Below, in pieces: positions 38,185 to 47,999 of a DNA stretch of 64,000 bases (its first letter is position 1; the number at the start of each line of letters is the position of its first letter). The stretch is from contig JAXMAO010000002.1 in the NCBI GenBank assembly GCA_046350375.1, positions 124,001 through 188,000 of the forward strand, in the 5' to 3' direction. The position numbers and the translations under genes are program-made. The stretch is from JAXMAO01 sp046350375 (lineage in GTDB: Bacteria > Planctomycetota > Phycisphaerae > UBA1845 > UTPLA1). The notes beneath the pieces were generated by a model that was given only the letters and a program-made list of their open reading frames with translations, searched no databases and was not told the origin of the DNA.

Positions 38185-38202
38185 GCGCCGCGGGGCGCCG
38201 CG

Positions 38203-38739
38203 TCAGTCCGCCGAGACCGGCTTGAAGTGCTCGAACGACTGCCGGCAGCCGCGGCAGTAGTGAATCGACCGGCAGAGCGTCGGCCCGAAGATCGACTCCA
38301 GGTCGGTCTGCGTCGAGCCGCAGTGCGGGCAGGGCACGCGATGAAAGTTGGACTCGATTGCCGCGTCGGGCGCCGCGTCGGCCGATGAAGCGCCCCGGTG
38401 CGGCGGCGCCAGCCCGAACGCGAGCAGTTTCTCGCGCCCCGCGGCACTGATCCGCGCGCTGGTCCACGGCGGATCGAACTCGAGCTCGACGCGGACGTCG
38501 TCAACCCCCGCCGCCCGCACCGCATCGCGGATGTTCTGGCTGATCAGCTCGGTCGCCGGACAGCCGACGAACGTCGGCGTGATGCGCACCACGGCGGAGC
38601 CGTCCGGTTCCACCGCCACGCCGTTCACCATCCCCAGGTCGACGATCGACAGCACCGGAATCTCGGGGTCGGTCACCGACGCCACCGCCGCGCGCACGCG
38701 ATGCTCGAGCGTCTCGATCGCGCCATCCCGTTCGCTCAT
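38203..38739 (-). CDS. paaD: Phenylacetyl-CoA epoxidase subunit PaaD
   Basis: 178 residues from ATG 38739; a GTG at 38766 is possible. N-terminal MIP18/DUF59-type domain: VTDPEIPVLSIVDLGMV and RITPTFVGCPATELI. The C-terminal zinc-ribbon has four Cys (VPCPHCGSTQT and YCRGCRQSFEHFKP). PaaD is thought to help mature the di-iron centre of the PaaABC(E) multicomponent oxygenase. Last gene of paaABCD, 57 bases after paaC. Confidence 0.93.
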   Translation of the reverse strand: MSERDGAIETLEHRVRAAVASVTDPEIPVLSIVDLGMVNGVAVEPDGSAVVRITPTFVGCPATELISQNIRDAVRAAGVDDVRVELEFDPPWTSARISAAGREKLLAFGLAPPHRGASSADAAPDAAIESNFHRVPCPHCGSTQTDLESIFGPTLCRSIHYCRGCRQSFEHFKPVSAD

Positions 38740-38796
38740 GGCCGCCGCCCTCGGCTTCGCCCGCACTCCGCTTTCACCGCCGCGATCGCCCGGCGA

Positions 38797-39594
38797 TCAC
38801 CACTTCGCCGCCGGGTCGATGCGATAGACGCGCTGCATCGCCTCGACCAGCTCGCCCAGCGCCGGCGGGTGAACGCCCGTCCGCCCGCCCAGCACCGGCC
38901 GTGCCCCGGCCGGAATCGTCAGCTTCACCGATTGCAGCAGCGGATCGACCAGCCCGTGCCAGGCGGCCGCCACGTCGGCCTCGCGCGCGGCGACGCCCAG
39001 CTCGGCGATCGCGCCGTCGGCCGGCGTCGGCTCGAACAGCCCCAGCGCGTGGGCGTACAACTCGTCGACGGCCGCCTGAGAACGCCGCCGGCTCTCGTCC
39101 GTGCCGCCCGCCATCCGCGCCATCCAGGTGCGATCGTGCAGCAGGTGATATTTCTGCTCGCCGCGGATCTTCCGCGCCAGCGCCGCCAGCGGTGCGTACG
39201 CGCTGGCCGCCAGCGAGTCGAGCCGCGCCGCCAGCGCCGCGTCGAAAAACAACTGCCGCACCACCGTGAAGGCCCAGTCGCCGCGCGGCAGGCAGACCAG
39301 CGACGCGCAGCGAAACTGCCCGGCCGGCCGCAGAAACGCCAGCGCGTCCGGCTCGGCCTCGCCCAGCTCGTGCAGCAGCCGGTAGTAGGCAAACGCGTGG
39401 CCGATCTCGTCCTGCGCCATGCTCGACAGCGCGATGTCGGCCTCGAGAATCGGCCCCAGCCCGGTCCATTCCGAATTGCGGTGCCCGATGACCAGCGAAT
39501 CGTCCGCCAGCCGGTAGAGCAGGTCGACCGCGGCCGCGCGCAGCGGCGCTGCAACCGGCGCCGCCGTGTTTCCCGCCACCGCAACCGCGGCCAT
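38797..39594 (-). CDS. paaC: Phenylacetyl-CoA epoxidase structural subunit PaaC
   Basis: 265 residues from ATG 39594 (GGGAGAG upstream). Ferritin-like helical fold: RLADDSLVIGHRNSEWTG, ADIALSSMAQDEIGHAFAYY and KIRGEQKYHLLHDRTW. PaaC is the structural partner of the catalytic PaaA. Intact, unlike its upstream neighbours. The start overlaps the paaB stop by one base (TGATG). Confidence 0.95.
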   Translation of the reverse strand: MAAVAVAGNTAAPVAAPLRAAAVDLLYRLADDSLVIGHRNSEWTGLGPILEADIALSSMAQDEIGHAFAYYRLLHELGEAEPDALAFLRPAGQFRCASLVCLPRGDWAFTVVRQLFFDAALAARLDSLAASAYAPLAALARKIRGEQKYHLLHDRTWMARMAGGTDESRRRSQAAVDELYAHALGLFEPTPADGAIAELGVAAREADVAAAWHGLVDPLLQSVKLTIPAGARPVLGGRTGVHPPALGELVEAMQRVYRIDPAAKW

Positions 39595-39890
39595 CAGGCT
39601 CTCCCTTGTCGCCCAGCGCTTCCGGGCATGGTGGTCTCGTAGCCGAACGCCTCGCGATAGCTCTTGTCGGTGCCGGCCTGGAACATGTCGGCGTCCTCGT
39701 ATTCGGTGGCGGCGATCGCCTCGCTCGGCACCACCCACGGGTTCCACGCACGCCTGCCGCCGGCGAGGTACTGCTCCTTCGCCATCACGATCGCCGTTGC
39801 CGCGTCGGGCGCGTACTGCCTTCACGTGCACATGCGGCTCGCCGCGCGCTGCTGGTGAAACACCTCGAACACCCGCCACTGGCTGTCCAT
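39594..39890 (-). CDS. paaB: Phenylacetyl-CoA epoxidase subunit PaaB, two compensating frameshifts
   Basis: From ATG 39890 the first frame reads MDSQWRVFEVFHQQRA. The coding signal then moves to a second frame (GEPHVHVKAVRA) and a third (DAATAIVMAKEQYLAGGRRA, then WVVPSEAIAATE) to the stop at 39594. The joined length is about 98 residues, normal for PaaB (about 95). The shifts lie near 39845 and 39810. The protein is fully recognisable, so sequencing indels are more likely than loss. Confidence 0.8.
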
Positions 39891-39947
39891 AAGATCAACG
39901 CTTCTGGCAACTTACCGCGGCGCGCCAAGGTCGCCGCGCCCGGCGAC

Positions 39948-40915
39948 TCAGCCCTGCGGAACGCGGCTGCCCGCCAGCGCCTCGCGCACCCAGCGACCCT
40001 CCTCGTGCGCCAGCTTGCGCGTTTGCAGGCGCAGCGCGCTGGCCGGCCCCGCACCGTTCACGACGCTGGCTTGAACTCGGCCCAGTCCGGCTCGGTGTAG
40101 CACCACTCCTTGGCCGACTCGTCGTAGCGCAGCGCCGCGTCGGGCACGGTCAGACCGAGGTTGAAAATCTTCGGCAGGTATTTCCGTAGGAACATCTGCC
40201 GCTGCTCGTCGTTGGTCTTCAGCTTGATCCGCCACTTCATCAGCGGGCCGGTGTGCTTGCTCTCGCGGTCCGACGGGCCGTGGAACATCATGATCGGCGT
40301 CCACCAGCGGTTCAGCGCGTCCTGAAGCATGTCGCGCTGCACCTTCGACCCGGTCGCCAGCGAAATGCATGTGCAGGCCGTGCGTGAGGCGAAGGCCTCT
40401 TCGTAGCAAGATCCGCTTCAGGGCGCGCCGAATAGGGCCCGTACGAGCCCTCCGCCATCATCGTCTGGTTCACGATCGCCGCGGCGTCGATCAGCCAGGC
40501 GATCACCGCCACGTCGGCCCAGGTCTGCGCGTGATAGTGAAACACGTTCGAGTATTTCGCCTGGCCCGAGATCAGTTCCTCGACCATCTCCTCGCGGCTC
40601 TTGCCGAGCGTCTCGGCGGCGCGTCGACGGCACGCGTGGCCCACCTCGTCCTGCACCTTCGCCAGCGGCAGCAGCTTGCGGCGAAGGTCGGCATGCGGAA
40701 TCCAGCCGCCCTCAGGCGGCGCGCAGATCTCACTGTTGGCGTGCATGCCAGCATCAGCCCGGATGAGCTGCTGCCGATAGTCCCACGGCATCCAGTCGCC
40801 CGGCTCCACCTTGTCCCCGCGCGAACACCCGCGCCACTCAAATGCCTCCAGCCGATCCGCAAACTCCGGATCGCCCGGCCGATCGTGGCTGCACGACTTC
40901 CCCAACCTGAACCAT
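39948..40915 (-). CDS. paaA: Phenylacetyl-CoA epoxidase catalytic subunit PaaA, several frameshifts
   Basis: The coding signal runs across three frames. In order: DPEFADRLEAFEW, GDWMPWDYRQQLIR, ANSE, LRRKLLPLAKVQDEVGHA (di-iron ligand segment), AAETLGKSREEMVEELI, WADVAVIAWLIDAAAIVNQT, SYGPY, RDMLQDALNRWWTPIMMF, KIFNLGLTVPDAALRYDE and finally EEGRWVREAL. At least four indels are needed between about 40890 and 40065. The total span (968 bases, about 322 residues) fits PaaA (about 310). Ends 57 bases before paaB begins. Epoxidises phenylacetyl-CoA at the ring with the PaaE reductase, which is absent here. Confidence 0.82.
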
Positions 40916-40951
40916 GACAGCTCGCCCGCCGCGGCGCCGCGCCGCGCTACG

Positions 40952-41536
40952 CTACGCCGTCCTACGGCGCAGACCATCGAGAATGAAATCCGCCATCATC
41001 CGCCCGACCGCCTCGAACTCATCCGCCCGCCGGGCCGATACCAGATGAACACGTAGTTCAGCGCCGAAAGAATGAACAGCGTCGCGTAGGCCTCGTCGAC
41101 CGGCGACAGAAACCCGGCGTGAATTCCCTCGCGCACCAGCGACCGGAAGAGCGTCTCGTACGCGTCGCGCTGCTGCGTAAACTCGCTCACGCGGGCCGCC
41201 GTCAGGTGCCGCCACTCCGCCGTATAGACCGCCGCCGCATCGAGGTCCGACGTGATCACATCCACGTGCGCGATCACCGCGCTGCGAATCTTCTGCATCG
41301 TCGGCTGGTCCGACGCCGCCACCGGACGCAGCGCCGCGAAGAACCGCTCCGCCGACCGGCTGACGATGTCCCACGGGGATGTCGTCCTTGCCGACCACGT
41401 GAGTAAAAAGGCTGCGCCTTGCAGGCCGACCGCCTCGGCGATGTCGCGCGCTGGTGGCGGCGAAGCCGCGGCTCGCGAAGGCCGCGCCGCGACCTGGAGA
41501 ATCCTGTTCCTTCGAAACCGGGACGTGTGCCTGCAT
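40952..41536 (-). CDS. TetR-family regulator of the paa genes, frameshifted
   Basis: Starts at ATG 41536 (MQAHVPVSKEQD). The HTH part is split over frames: ARDIAEAVGLQGAA is readable in one, giving the usual TetR helix 2/3. The ligand domain then continues (SDQPTMQKIRSAVIAHVDVI, TAEWRHLTAARVSEFTQQRD, DEAYATLFILSALNYVFIWY), and the tail (MADFILDGLRRR) is in another frame. Total span 585 bases (about 194 residues), normal for TetR. Lies upstream of paaA on the same strand, so it is probably the phenylacetyl-CoA-responsive (PaaR-like) repressor. Confidence 0.75.
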   Translation of the reverse strand: MQAHVPVSKEQDSPGRGAAFASRGFAATSARHRRGGRPARRSLFTHVVGKDDIPVGHRQPVGGAVLRGAASGGGVGPADDAEDSQRGDRARGCDHVGPRCGGGLYGGVAAPDGGPRERVYAAARRVRDALPVAGARGNSRRVSVAGRRGLRDAVHSFGAELRVHLVSARRADEFEAVGRMMADFILDGLRRRTA

Positions 41537-41550
41537 TTTCTTTGGCTCGC

Positions 41551-41568
41551 CTAACGAATGTTTGTTAG
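41551..41568. promoter_or_regulatory. Palindromic TetR-type operator
   Basis: CTAACGAA-TG-TTTGTTAG; the arms pair at 7 of 8 positions. It lies 15 bases upstream of the tetR start codon, so it probably mediates autoregulation and control of the paa genes transcribed in the same direction. Confidence 0.6.
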
Positions 41569-41821
41569 TCCATAGATTCTCGCGCAGCCGAGGAGCCGGT
41601 GTCAAGCAGAATTCTGGAGGCCAGTGCGGCAGTGGCGCAGAGGCGGCCACGCCTGCGGGCCGAGACCGATGAGAGTTCCCGCGAGCGGGGTGACGGTTGA
41701 GTTCGGATGCCGGAGCAGTCTACAGCAGAGATGAAGACATTGAAACGCGTGCTCCGCGCGCCTACGACCGCGACCGCGACGGGTCGCGCCCAACTGTCCT
41801 TGATGCCGGAGTAGATCGCGA

Positions 41822-43204
41822 CTACAGCCCGAGCGCCGCGTTGACGAACAGCGGCACGTCCGGCGGCGCGACCGGGCAGGTCAGGTCCATGTCCGCGCAC
41901 GCGCAGTCGCCGCCAACGGTCGCACCCGTCAGCAGGCAGTCGACCATGTGCTGCGCGTCTCTGCCGTCGATCTGGCCGTTTCCATCCACGTCGCCCATCA
42001 GCGTCGCGCGGGCGCCGCCCGGCACGCGCGTCGCCAGCGCGCCGGGCTCGCGGGCGAGCCGGTCTTGAGCCGAGCGTGACCGTGCCGTTGACCGGCGCGC
42101 GGTTGCACGTGAACCAGAAGTTGTACATCTGCCCCAGTGAATGTAGTTCGCCTGCTGGCCGCCGGCGGCAGGATTGACCGTCCACACCGCGCGACGGCGC
42201 TCGTGGTCGACTGCGCTGATCGGCGCCCATCCACCAGTTCGCCCGGTGATAGAACACGTCGTGGAAGCCCTCACCCGAAACGCTGCTGCCCACCGGCCGC
42301 GGCACGCTCAGCGACCCGCAACCGCGATCGGAGTTGAGGTTGAACACCGCGTAGTCATAAAGGTAGCTGCCGCCGCCCAGGTTCGTCACCTTGTTGGCCA
42401 CCCAGAAGCGCCCCTCGCCGGGCACGTCGGCCGCGAACACGTCGACGCCCGGATCGACCACGCCGACACCCAGCCCGTGGTCGTGCCGAGCCTGCGCCCA
42501 TCGCCGGAATGCTGGTCTGGATCAGTCCGCCAACGCTTCATCGTCAGCGACCCCGACACCGTCACCCGGCGGTACGACGCGTTGTTCAGCCAGTTGAAGC
42601 TCAGCGCGTCGTCGGTCGCGACGTAAACGCCTTCCGCGAAATAGAGCGCCAGGGGTAGGTCGCGGCGGCTCCAGGTCGGCATCGGCCACCTGCAGCCGCC
42701 GGTCGATCGAGGCTCCCGCTGCCGCCCGGCAGCACGCCGAAGGCGCTTTGAAGTAGGGATTAATGTTCGATCGGCCCAGCCGGCCCTGCCCTTGCCGTTC
42801 AGCTGGCGGTGTACGTGTCCAGGCACCCCTTGCCGAGCATGTTCGACCCCGGCGTGGAGGTGCACGACAGCCCGCACATCGCGCTTGGTGACTTCGGCGG
42901 CACAGCACGCATGCTTCACCCACGACAGGCCGATCTGAACCATCCGGCCGTTGTGCAACCGGTACATCTCGAACCCCACGCCCGGCGGACCGTTGTTGAT
43001 CCAGTTGGCCGGCTGGTCGCCGACGTTGCAGGTCGATGTGCCGAGCATGAACGCCCGCACCGGGCTGCCGGTGACGGTGTAGGTCAGCGTGTCGTTGTTG
43101 CGGAACAATGTCGGGCCCGGCGGCAGCTGGCCGCCGCTCGACAGACCCAACGGCATTCCGAACGAAGCGACTGCCCGCCGCGACCAAGCAATGTGTGTCG
43201 ACAT
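41822..43204 (-). CDS. Exported protein with dockerin-like C-terminus, multiple frameshifts
   Basis: From ATG 43204 (GGAGGG upstream). Readable segments in turn: MSTHIAWSRRAVASFGMPLG, FRNNDTLTYTVTGSPVRAFM, WINNGPPGVGFEMYRLHNGR, ALYFAEGVYVATDDALSFNW, VDVFAADVPGEGRFWVANKV, YLYDYAVFNLNSDRGCGS and a C-terminal dockerin-type loop, MGDVDGNGQIDGRDAQHMVD. At least five indels separate them. The gene would be about 460 residues. Repeats of readable blocks of about 50-100 residues fit an otherwise intact gene in poor-quality sequence. Function beyond a likely extracellular location is unknown. Confidence 0.6.
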
Positions 43205-43348
43205 GCTTTCGCCCTCCGCTGACAAGGGGTTGTGGGTTTGCTGGCTCGCCAGTGAACCGGGCCATGATAGCTCGCAGGCACCCGCGCGTTCGAGGCCGGG
43301 CCGCCGGTTTAATAAAGTCACACGTGGTCGTAATTGTCGTTTCGTCGC

Positions 43349-44150
43349 TCAGCGGCCCGCGCCGCCCGCCGGAGACTGCGTCACCGTCGCCAGCGCCCGC
43401 TGCGCCAGCCGGCCGATCACCGCCACCGCGGCCACCGTTACCACGATGCCCCCAGCCACCAGCCCCAGCGCTGCGTCGGAACCAGCGCCCCCACTCCGAC
43501 ATCCCCGCCCCGCCAGCACCACCGCCGTCACGGCGCCCATCCCCACCAGCGTCGCCGCCGCATAGATCGATCGCCACCACCCCCGTCGCCGCCAGCTGGG
43601 TTCGTCAGCGAAAACAGCGACGTCGGCCGAACGCGCGCGCAGCGTCACGATCAAGAAGGTCCGCATCGGCCGCCGGCAGCAGCGCTTCGCAGATAGACCG
43701 CCCGCCAGGTCGCGTGTTCGTCGATCAGCCGCAGCACCTGGTCGCCAGCGCCGCCAGCACCTCGTAGCCGATCAGCGACGCCCCAGAAACCCGAGCAGCA
43801 CAACGGCAGCCCGCGCACGAAGCCCGAACGCCCAGCCGCCCAGAAGACTCTGCACTCGGTCGGCAGCAGCGCGAAGCCGGCCAGCATGAAGCCCGCCACG
43901 CGTACAGCCACGGACCGACCGAGCCATGCGCCCGCAGCCACGGCGCCACGCGATTCACCACCAGGATCAGCGTCACCCCGCCGATCGCCGGCAGCGCCAT
44001 CGACAGCCCCGCCAGCACGCCCGCCGGCCCGAGCCGCTTCAGCGTCGCCACCACCTGCGCGGCGACCGCCCCCGCGCTCGACGAGGCTTTCGGCGCTGGA
44101 CTTTCAACGGCGGATTCGTGCGGCGTCGGCCGCGGATGTGATTCAGTCAT
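43349..44150 (-). CDS. Multi-span membrane protein, frameshifted
   Basis: From ATG 44150: MTESHPRPTPHES, then spans (LGPAGVLAGLSMALPAIGGV and TLILVVNRVAPWLRAHGSVG), a frame change near 43930 (VAVRVAGFMLAGFALLP), further changes near 43800-43680, then SIYAAATLVGMGAVTAVVLA and LVAGGIVVTVAAVAVIGRLA. The joined protein is about 265 residues with at least four spans. No family recognised. Confidence 0.5.
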
Positions 44151-44253
44151 CTCGTGGCGGCGATTATAGCCGGATTGCCGCGCGCGCTGGCAGGCCGCAG
44201 CCGCTCGCGATGGCATGGCGGCGGTGCCCAGTTCGCGCCGGGCGCGGAATCGT

Positions 44254-44868
44254 TCACGGCCGCGCCACCTGCCCGTCGCGAATGCCGGCGATCACCTCGA
44301 CCAGCAACGCCCGCTCCAGCGCCTGGACGCGCTCCGCCAGCGACTCGGCCGTGTCGTCTGGCCGCACTTCGCAGCGCCGCTGCGCGATGATCGGCCCGTG
44401 GTCGTAAACGTTGTCGACCCAGTGCACGGTTGCCCCGCTCTCGCGCCGCCCGGCCGCCAGCACCGCCGCGTGCACCCGCGCGCCGAAAAAACCCTGCCCG
44501 CCGAACTCCGGCAGCAGCGCCGGGTGAACGTTGATGACCCGCCCCAGCCACGCCGCCGGCAGCCGCCAGTAACACAGCCACCCGGCCTGAACCGCCAGCG
44601 CCACGCCGCGCCGCTCGAGCGCCGCCACCACCCGTCCAGAAAACGCGTCGACATCCGCCGCGTCGCGGACGCGCACCACCTCCACCGGCAGTCCCGCCCG
44701 CGCCGCGCGCTCGTTCGCCCCGGCCGCGTCGCGCGACGAGATGACCCCCGCGATCGTGCACCCCGAAAGCCGCCCGTCGCCGATCGCGTCGAGCAGCGCC
44801 TGCAACGTCGTCCCCATGCCGGAGACCAGCACGCCCAGCCGCAAGCCGCGCTTTTCCGCCGTGCCCAT
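44254..44868 (-). CDS. purN: Phosphoribosylglycinamide formyltransferase
   Basis: 204 residues. Uses formyl-THF to formylate GAR, step three of purine synthesis. Motifs: GVLVSGMGTTLQALLDAI (phosphate loop), VINVHPALLPEFGG with the catalytic His, and ATVHWVDNVYDHGPIIAQ with the catalytic Asp. The usual GSN after the start is GMG here, a small deviation. Intact, in contrast to the broken genes just downstream. Confidence 0.93.
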   Translation of the reverse strand: MGTAEKRGLRLGVLVSGMGTTLQALLDAIGDGRLSGCTIAGVISSRDAAGANERAARAGLPVEVVRVRDAADVDAFSGRVVAALERRGVALAVQAGWLCYWRLPAAWLGRVINVHPALLPEFGGQGFFGARVHAAVLAAGRRESGATVHWVDNVYDHGPIIAQRRCEVRPDDTAESLAERVQALERALLVEVIAGIRDGQVARP

Positions 44869-44893
44869 CGCCGGTCCCGCCTTCGCCCGGGCG

Positions 44894-45769
44894 TCATGGT
44901 ATCAGCTCGGCCCGTTTCAGCAGCGCCACGACCTCGCGCCACAGCGCCTCGGACGTCGGCTCCAGGTCGTTGTGACCGGCCGCAAACTCGACGTAGCGCG
45001 CCCGCGGCGCAAGCTCGTGCAGCCGCCGCGCGTGCGACACCGGCACCACGTCGTCGGTCGTGCCGTGGACGATCAGCATCGGGAAGTCGAACGTGCCGAT
45101 CACGCGGTCGGTGCGGAACGGATTGCGGACCAGCCACTCCGGCACGCCGTAGCGATGCGCGAACGCGACCACGCTCGAAAATGTCGATTCCAAAATCATC
45201 GCCGCCGGCCGGCGACGCACCGCCAGCTGCGCCGCCACGCCGCCGCCCAGCGACCGGCCGTGATAGACGATCCGCCGTCGATCGACCTCCGGCCGCGCCG
45301 CGAGCCGATCGACGAACGCAGCGAAGTCGGCCGTGATGGTCGCTTCCGACGGCGTGCCGCCGCTGCGACCATAGCCGCGATACTCCGGCAGCAGCACCGA
45401 GAAGCCCAGCGCCCGGTAGGCCCCGGCGACATCCAGTTGGTCCTCGATCAGCTCCGCGTTGCCGTGGGCGAACAGCACCGCCGGGCCCGGCTGGGCCGCC
45501 GACCGCCCCGACCCGACGAGAAACCACGCCTCCACCCGCACGCCCGGCACAGGCTCCAGCCACATCCCTTCGACGCCGAACGGCAGCGGCATTCGCGCAT
45601 CCGCACCGCGCAGCATGTGGCGCGGAAACAGCAGCCGATCCTGGCAGGCGCACGCGGCGCCCATCCACGCCAGGTACAGGCCCGCCGCCAGCGCCGGGTA
45701 TTGAAACCAGCGCCGGCGATAATGCGGCAGCCGCGGTCCGCCACGAGATTCGGTCACGCGATCCATCAT
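44894..45769 (-). CDS. Membrane-anchored alpha/beta hydrolase
   Basis: 291 residues from ATG 45769; an in-frame start further up (45943) is unlikely. One N-terminal span (YPALAAGLYLAWMGAACAC) precedes the hydrolase core: AVLFAHGNAELIED, LLPEYRGYGRSGG, YHGRSLGGGVAAQLA (nucleophile Ser in GRSLGG), PMLIVHGTTDDVVP and FAAGHND (catalytic His). Matches the BEM46/FrsA-like family of serine hydrolases; substrate unknown. 25 bases upstream of purN. Confidence 0.88.
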   Translation of the reverse strand: MMDRVTESRGGPRLPHYRRRWFQYPALAAGLYLAWMGAACACQDRLLFPRHMLRGADARMPLPFGVEGMWLEPVPGVRVEAWFLVGSGRSAAQPGPAVLFAHGNAELIEDQLDVAGAYRALGFSVLLPEYRGYGRSGGTPSEATITADFAAFVDRLAARPEVDRRRIVYHGRSLGGGVAAQLAVRRRPAAMILESTFSSVVAFAHRYGVPEWLVRNPFRTDRVIGTFDFPMLIVHGTTDDVVPVSHARRLHELAPRARYVEFAAGHNDLEPTSEALWREVVALLKRAELIP

Positions 45770-45971
45770 CGAGGTGAACGGGCCGGCTGCAAACCCCATT
45801 CCCGACGCTGCCAACACCCTCTCGAACCTGCCGCGGCCACCCGCCCCGCATGGGCCCCAATCCGCCGCCGCCCAAGACCCCGACGGCCATTCCGTCCCGT
45901 CCCGATCAGCCGGGCACTGGAACCCACCCCGAGTTTGCTTCACACTCCTCGCTCATGAAAGGGATTCCCGC

Positions 45972-47795
45972 TTGACCTGGCAGGCCGCCCTCACCCTCGG
46001 CGTCATGCTCGTCGTCATCGCCGCCGTCCTCCGCGCGCCCCATATGGGCGACGTGCTCTTCCTCGCCGCGACCGCCTTGCTCGCGCTGGTCGGCGTTCTC
46101 TCGCCGCGCGACGCCTTCGCCGGCTTCACCAACGAAGGCGTGCTCACCATCGCCGCCCTGTTCATCGTCGCCGCCGGACTGGTCGAAACCGGGCTCATCG
46201 GCCGGCTCGCCCAGCGCATCCTCGGCCGAGATGCCGACCCCGCCCGCGCCCTCTCGCGGATCGTCCCGCCGATCGTCTGCGCCTCGGCTTTCCTCAACAA
46301 CACCACCATCGTCGCGATGGCGATGCCGGTGCTGCTCGACTGGGCCCGCCGCCACCGCGTCGCCGCCTCGCGGCTCCTGCTCCCGCTCTCGTTCGCCGCC
46401 ATCCTCGGCGGGGTCTGCACCCTCATCGGCACCAGCACCAACCTCGTCGTCCACGGCATGCTCCGCTCCATCGGCTTGCCCGGCCTGGGCATGTGGGAAC
46501 TCGGCAAGGCCGGCATCCCCATCGCCGTCGCCGGCACCCTGCTGCTCATCGTCCTCGCGCCGCGCTGGCTGCCGGATCGCAAGGAATTCCTCGAACAGCT
46601 CGGCGAGTCGCGCCGCGAATACCTCGTCGAAATGGCCGTCCAGCCCGGCTGTCCGCTCGTCGGTCAGTCGGTCGAAGCCGCCGGCCTGCGCCACCTGCCC
46701 GGGCTCTTCCTGGTCGAGATCGACCGCGCCGGACAGCGCATCGCCCCGGTCGAACCCGCCGAGCCGCTCTGCGCTGGCGACCGGCTGGTCTTCACGGGCG
46801 TCGTCTCGACCATCGTCGATCTGCAGAAAATCCCCGGGCTGGTCGCCGCCGCCGACGACCGCGCCAGCCTCACGCTCGGCAAGAACCGCGGCTTCGTCGA
46901 GGCCGTCATCAGCCCCAGCAGCCCGCTCGTCGGGCGCGGCGTGCGCGAGGTCAATTTCCGCACCACCTACAACGCCGCCGTGCTCGCCGTCCACCGCGCC
47001 GGCGTGCGGCTCCGCCAGAAGATCGGCGATATCGTCCTGCGACCCGGCGACACGCTCCTGCTGCTGACCAAGGGCGGCTTCGTCCGCGCCCACCGCAACA
47101 ACCCCGACTTCCACCTGGTCAGCGAAGCCGGCGAGGCCACGCCCGTCCGACATGCCAAGGCGCCGCTCGCCGCGCTCATCGCCGTCGCCTTTGTCGCCTG
47201 CATCACCCTGCCCGACCTGCTGGCCGTCATTCACCCCGGGTCTGCCGTCGCTCAGTTCATCGACGAGCGCCGCGCCATCATCGCCGTCCTTGCCGCCGGG
47301 CTCATGCTGCTTACGCGCTGCCTCTCCATCTCGGCCGCCCGCCGCGCCATCGACTGGCAGGTCGTCGTGCTGGTGGCCGCCGCGATCGGCCTCGGCCAGG
47401 CCATGCAGCGCAGCGGCGCCGCCGACCTCGTCGCCGACCACGCCATCGTGCCGCTCGCCGGACACAATCCGCGCGCGACGCTCGCCGGCGTCTACCTGCT
47501 TACCTGGCTGCTCACCGAGCTCATGTCCAACAACGCCGCCGCCGCCCTGATGTTCCCCATCGCCGTCGCCGGCGCCGCCCGCTGCGCCGCCGATCCACGC
47601 CCCTTCGCCATCGCCGTCGCGCTCGCCGCCTCGGGCGGATTCCTCATCCCCTCCGGCTACCAGACCCACCTCATGGTCTTCGGCCCCGGCGGCTATCGCA
47701 CTTCTGACTTCCTCAAGCTCGGCCTGCCCATGGCGCTGCTCTGGTTCGCCATCGCGATGCTGCTCGTCCCGATCTTCTGGCCCCTGACGCACTAG
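45972..47795 (+). CDS. SLC13/DASS-type transporter with two TrkA-C domains
   Basis: 607 residues from TTG 45972, chosen for AAAGGGA seven bases upstream and because no ATG lies before the first span. Two transporter halves frame two soluble TrkA-C (RCK_C) domains. Motifs: ASAFLNNTTIVAMAMPVLLD, LIGTSTNLVVHGML (SNT-like Na site), LTELMSNNAAAALMFPIAVA and PSGYQTHLMVFGPGGY. The RCK_C copies (PGCPLVGQSVEAAGLRHLPG and SPLVGRGVREVNFR) are usual for bacterial SLC13 permeases. Probably a Na-coupled dicarboxylate or sulfate uptake system; substrate not fixed by sequence. Confidence 0.9.
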   Translation: MTWQAALTLGVMLVVIAAVLRAPHMGDVLFLAATALLALVGVLSPRDAFAGFTNEGVLTIAALFIVAAGLVETGLIGRLAQRILGRDADPARALSRIVPPIVCASAFLNNTTIVAMAMPVLLDWARRHRVAASRLLLPLSFAAILGGVCTLIGTSTNLVVHGMLRSIGLPGLGMWELGKAGIPIAVAGTLLLIVLAPRWLPDRKEFLEQLGESRREYLVEMAVQPGCPLVGQSVEAAGLRHLPGLFLVEIDRAGQRIAPVEPAEPLCAGDRLVFTGVVSTIVDLQKIPGLVAAADDRASLTLGKNRGFVEAVISPSSPLVGRGVREVNFRTTYNAAVLAVHRAGVRLRQKIGDIVLRPGDTLLLLTKGGFVRAHRNNPDFHLVSEAGEATPVRHAKAPLAALIAVAFVACITLPDLLAVIHPGSAVAQFIDERRAIIAVLAAGLMLLTRCLSISAARRAIDWQVVVLVAAAIGLGQAMQRSGAADLVADHAIVPLAGHNPRATLAGVYLLTWLLTELMSNNAAAALMFPIAVAGAARCAADPRPFAIAVALAASGGFLIPSGYQTHLMVFGPGGYRTSDFLKLGLPMALLWFAIAMLLVPIFWPLTH

Positions 47796-47836
47796 CGCCG
47801 CCGGCGCGACCGGCAGACGACCATTCCCCCGGGTGG

Positions 47837-47855
47837 CACGGGCTTTCAGCCCGTG
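47837..47855. repeat. Intergenic hairpin of the GCACGGGCT...AGCCCGTG type
   Basis: CACGGGCT-TTC-AGCCCGTG, a perfect 8-bp stem, between the convergent transporter and pilin-like genes. There is no T-run. I recall very similar hairpins as dispersed intergenic repeats in planctomycete genomes; here it could act as a bidirectional terminator. Confidence 0.5.
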
Positions 47856-47999
47856 TCCTCGTCTCACCGTGTAATCAGCCGGCGCCGCACCGCGCGCAGC
47901 AGCCGCGGCATCCTGAATTCAGAACGCAACAACCTTGGTTTCGGCTGATGGATGGCGTGCGGCCGGCGCGGCCCGTCATGCCCCGGCCCGCGCGGAACG

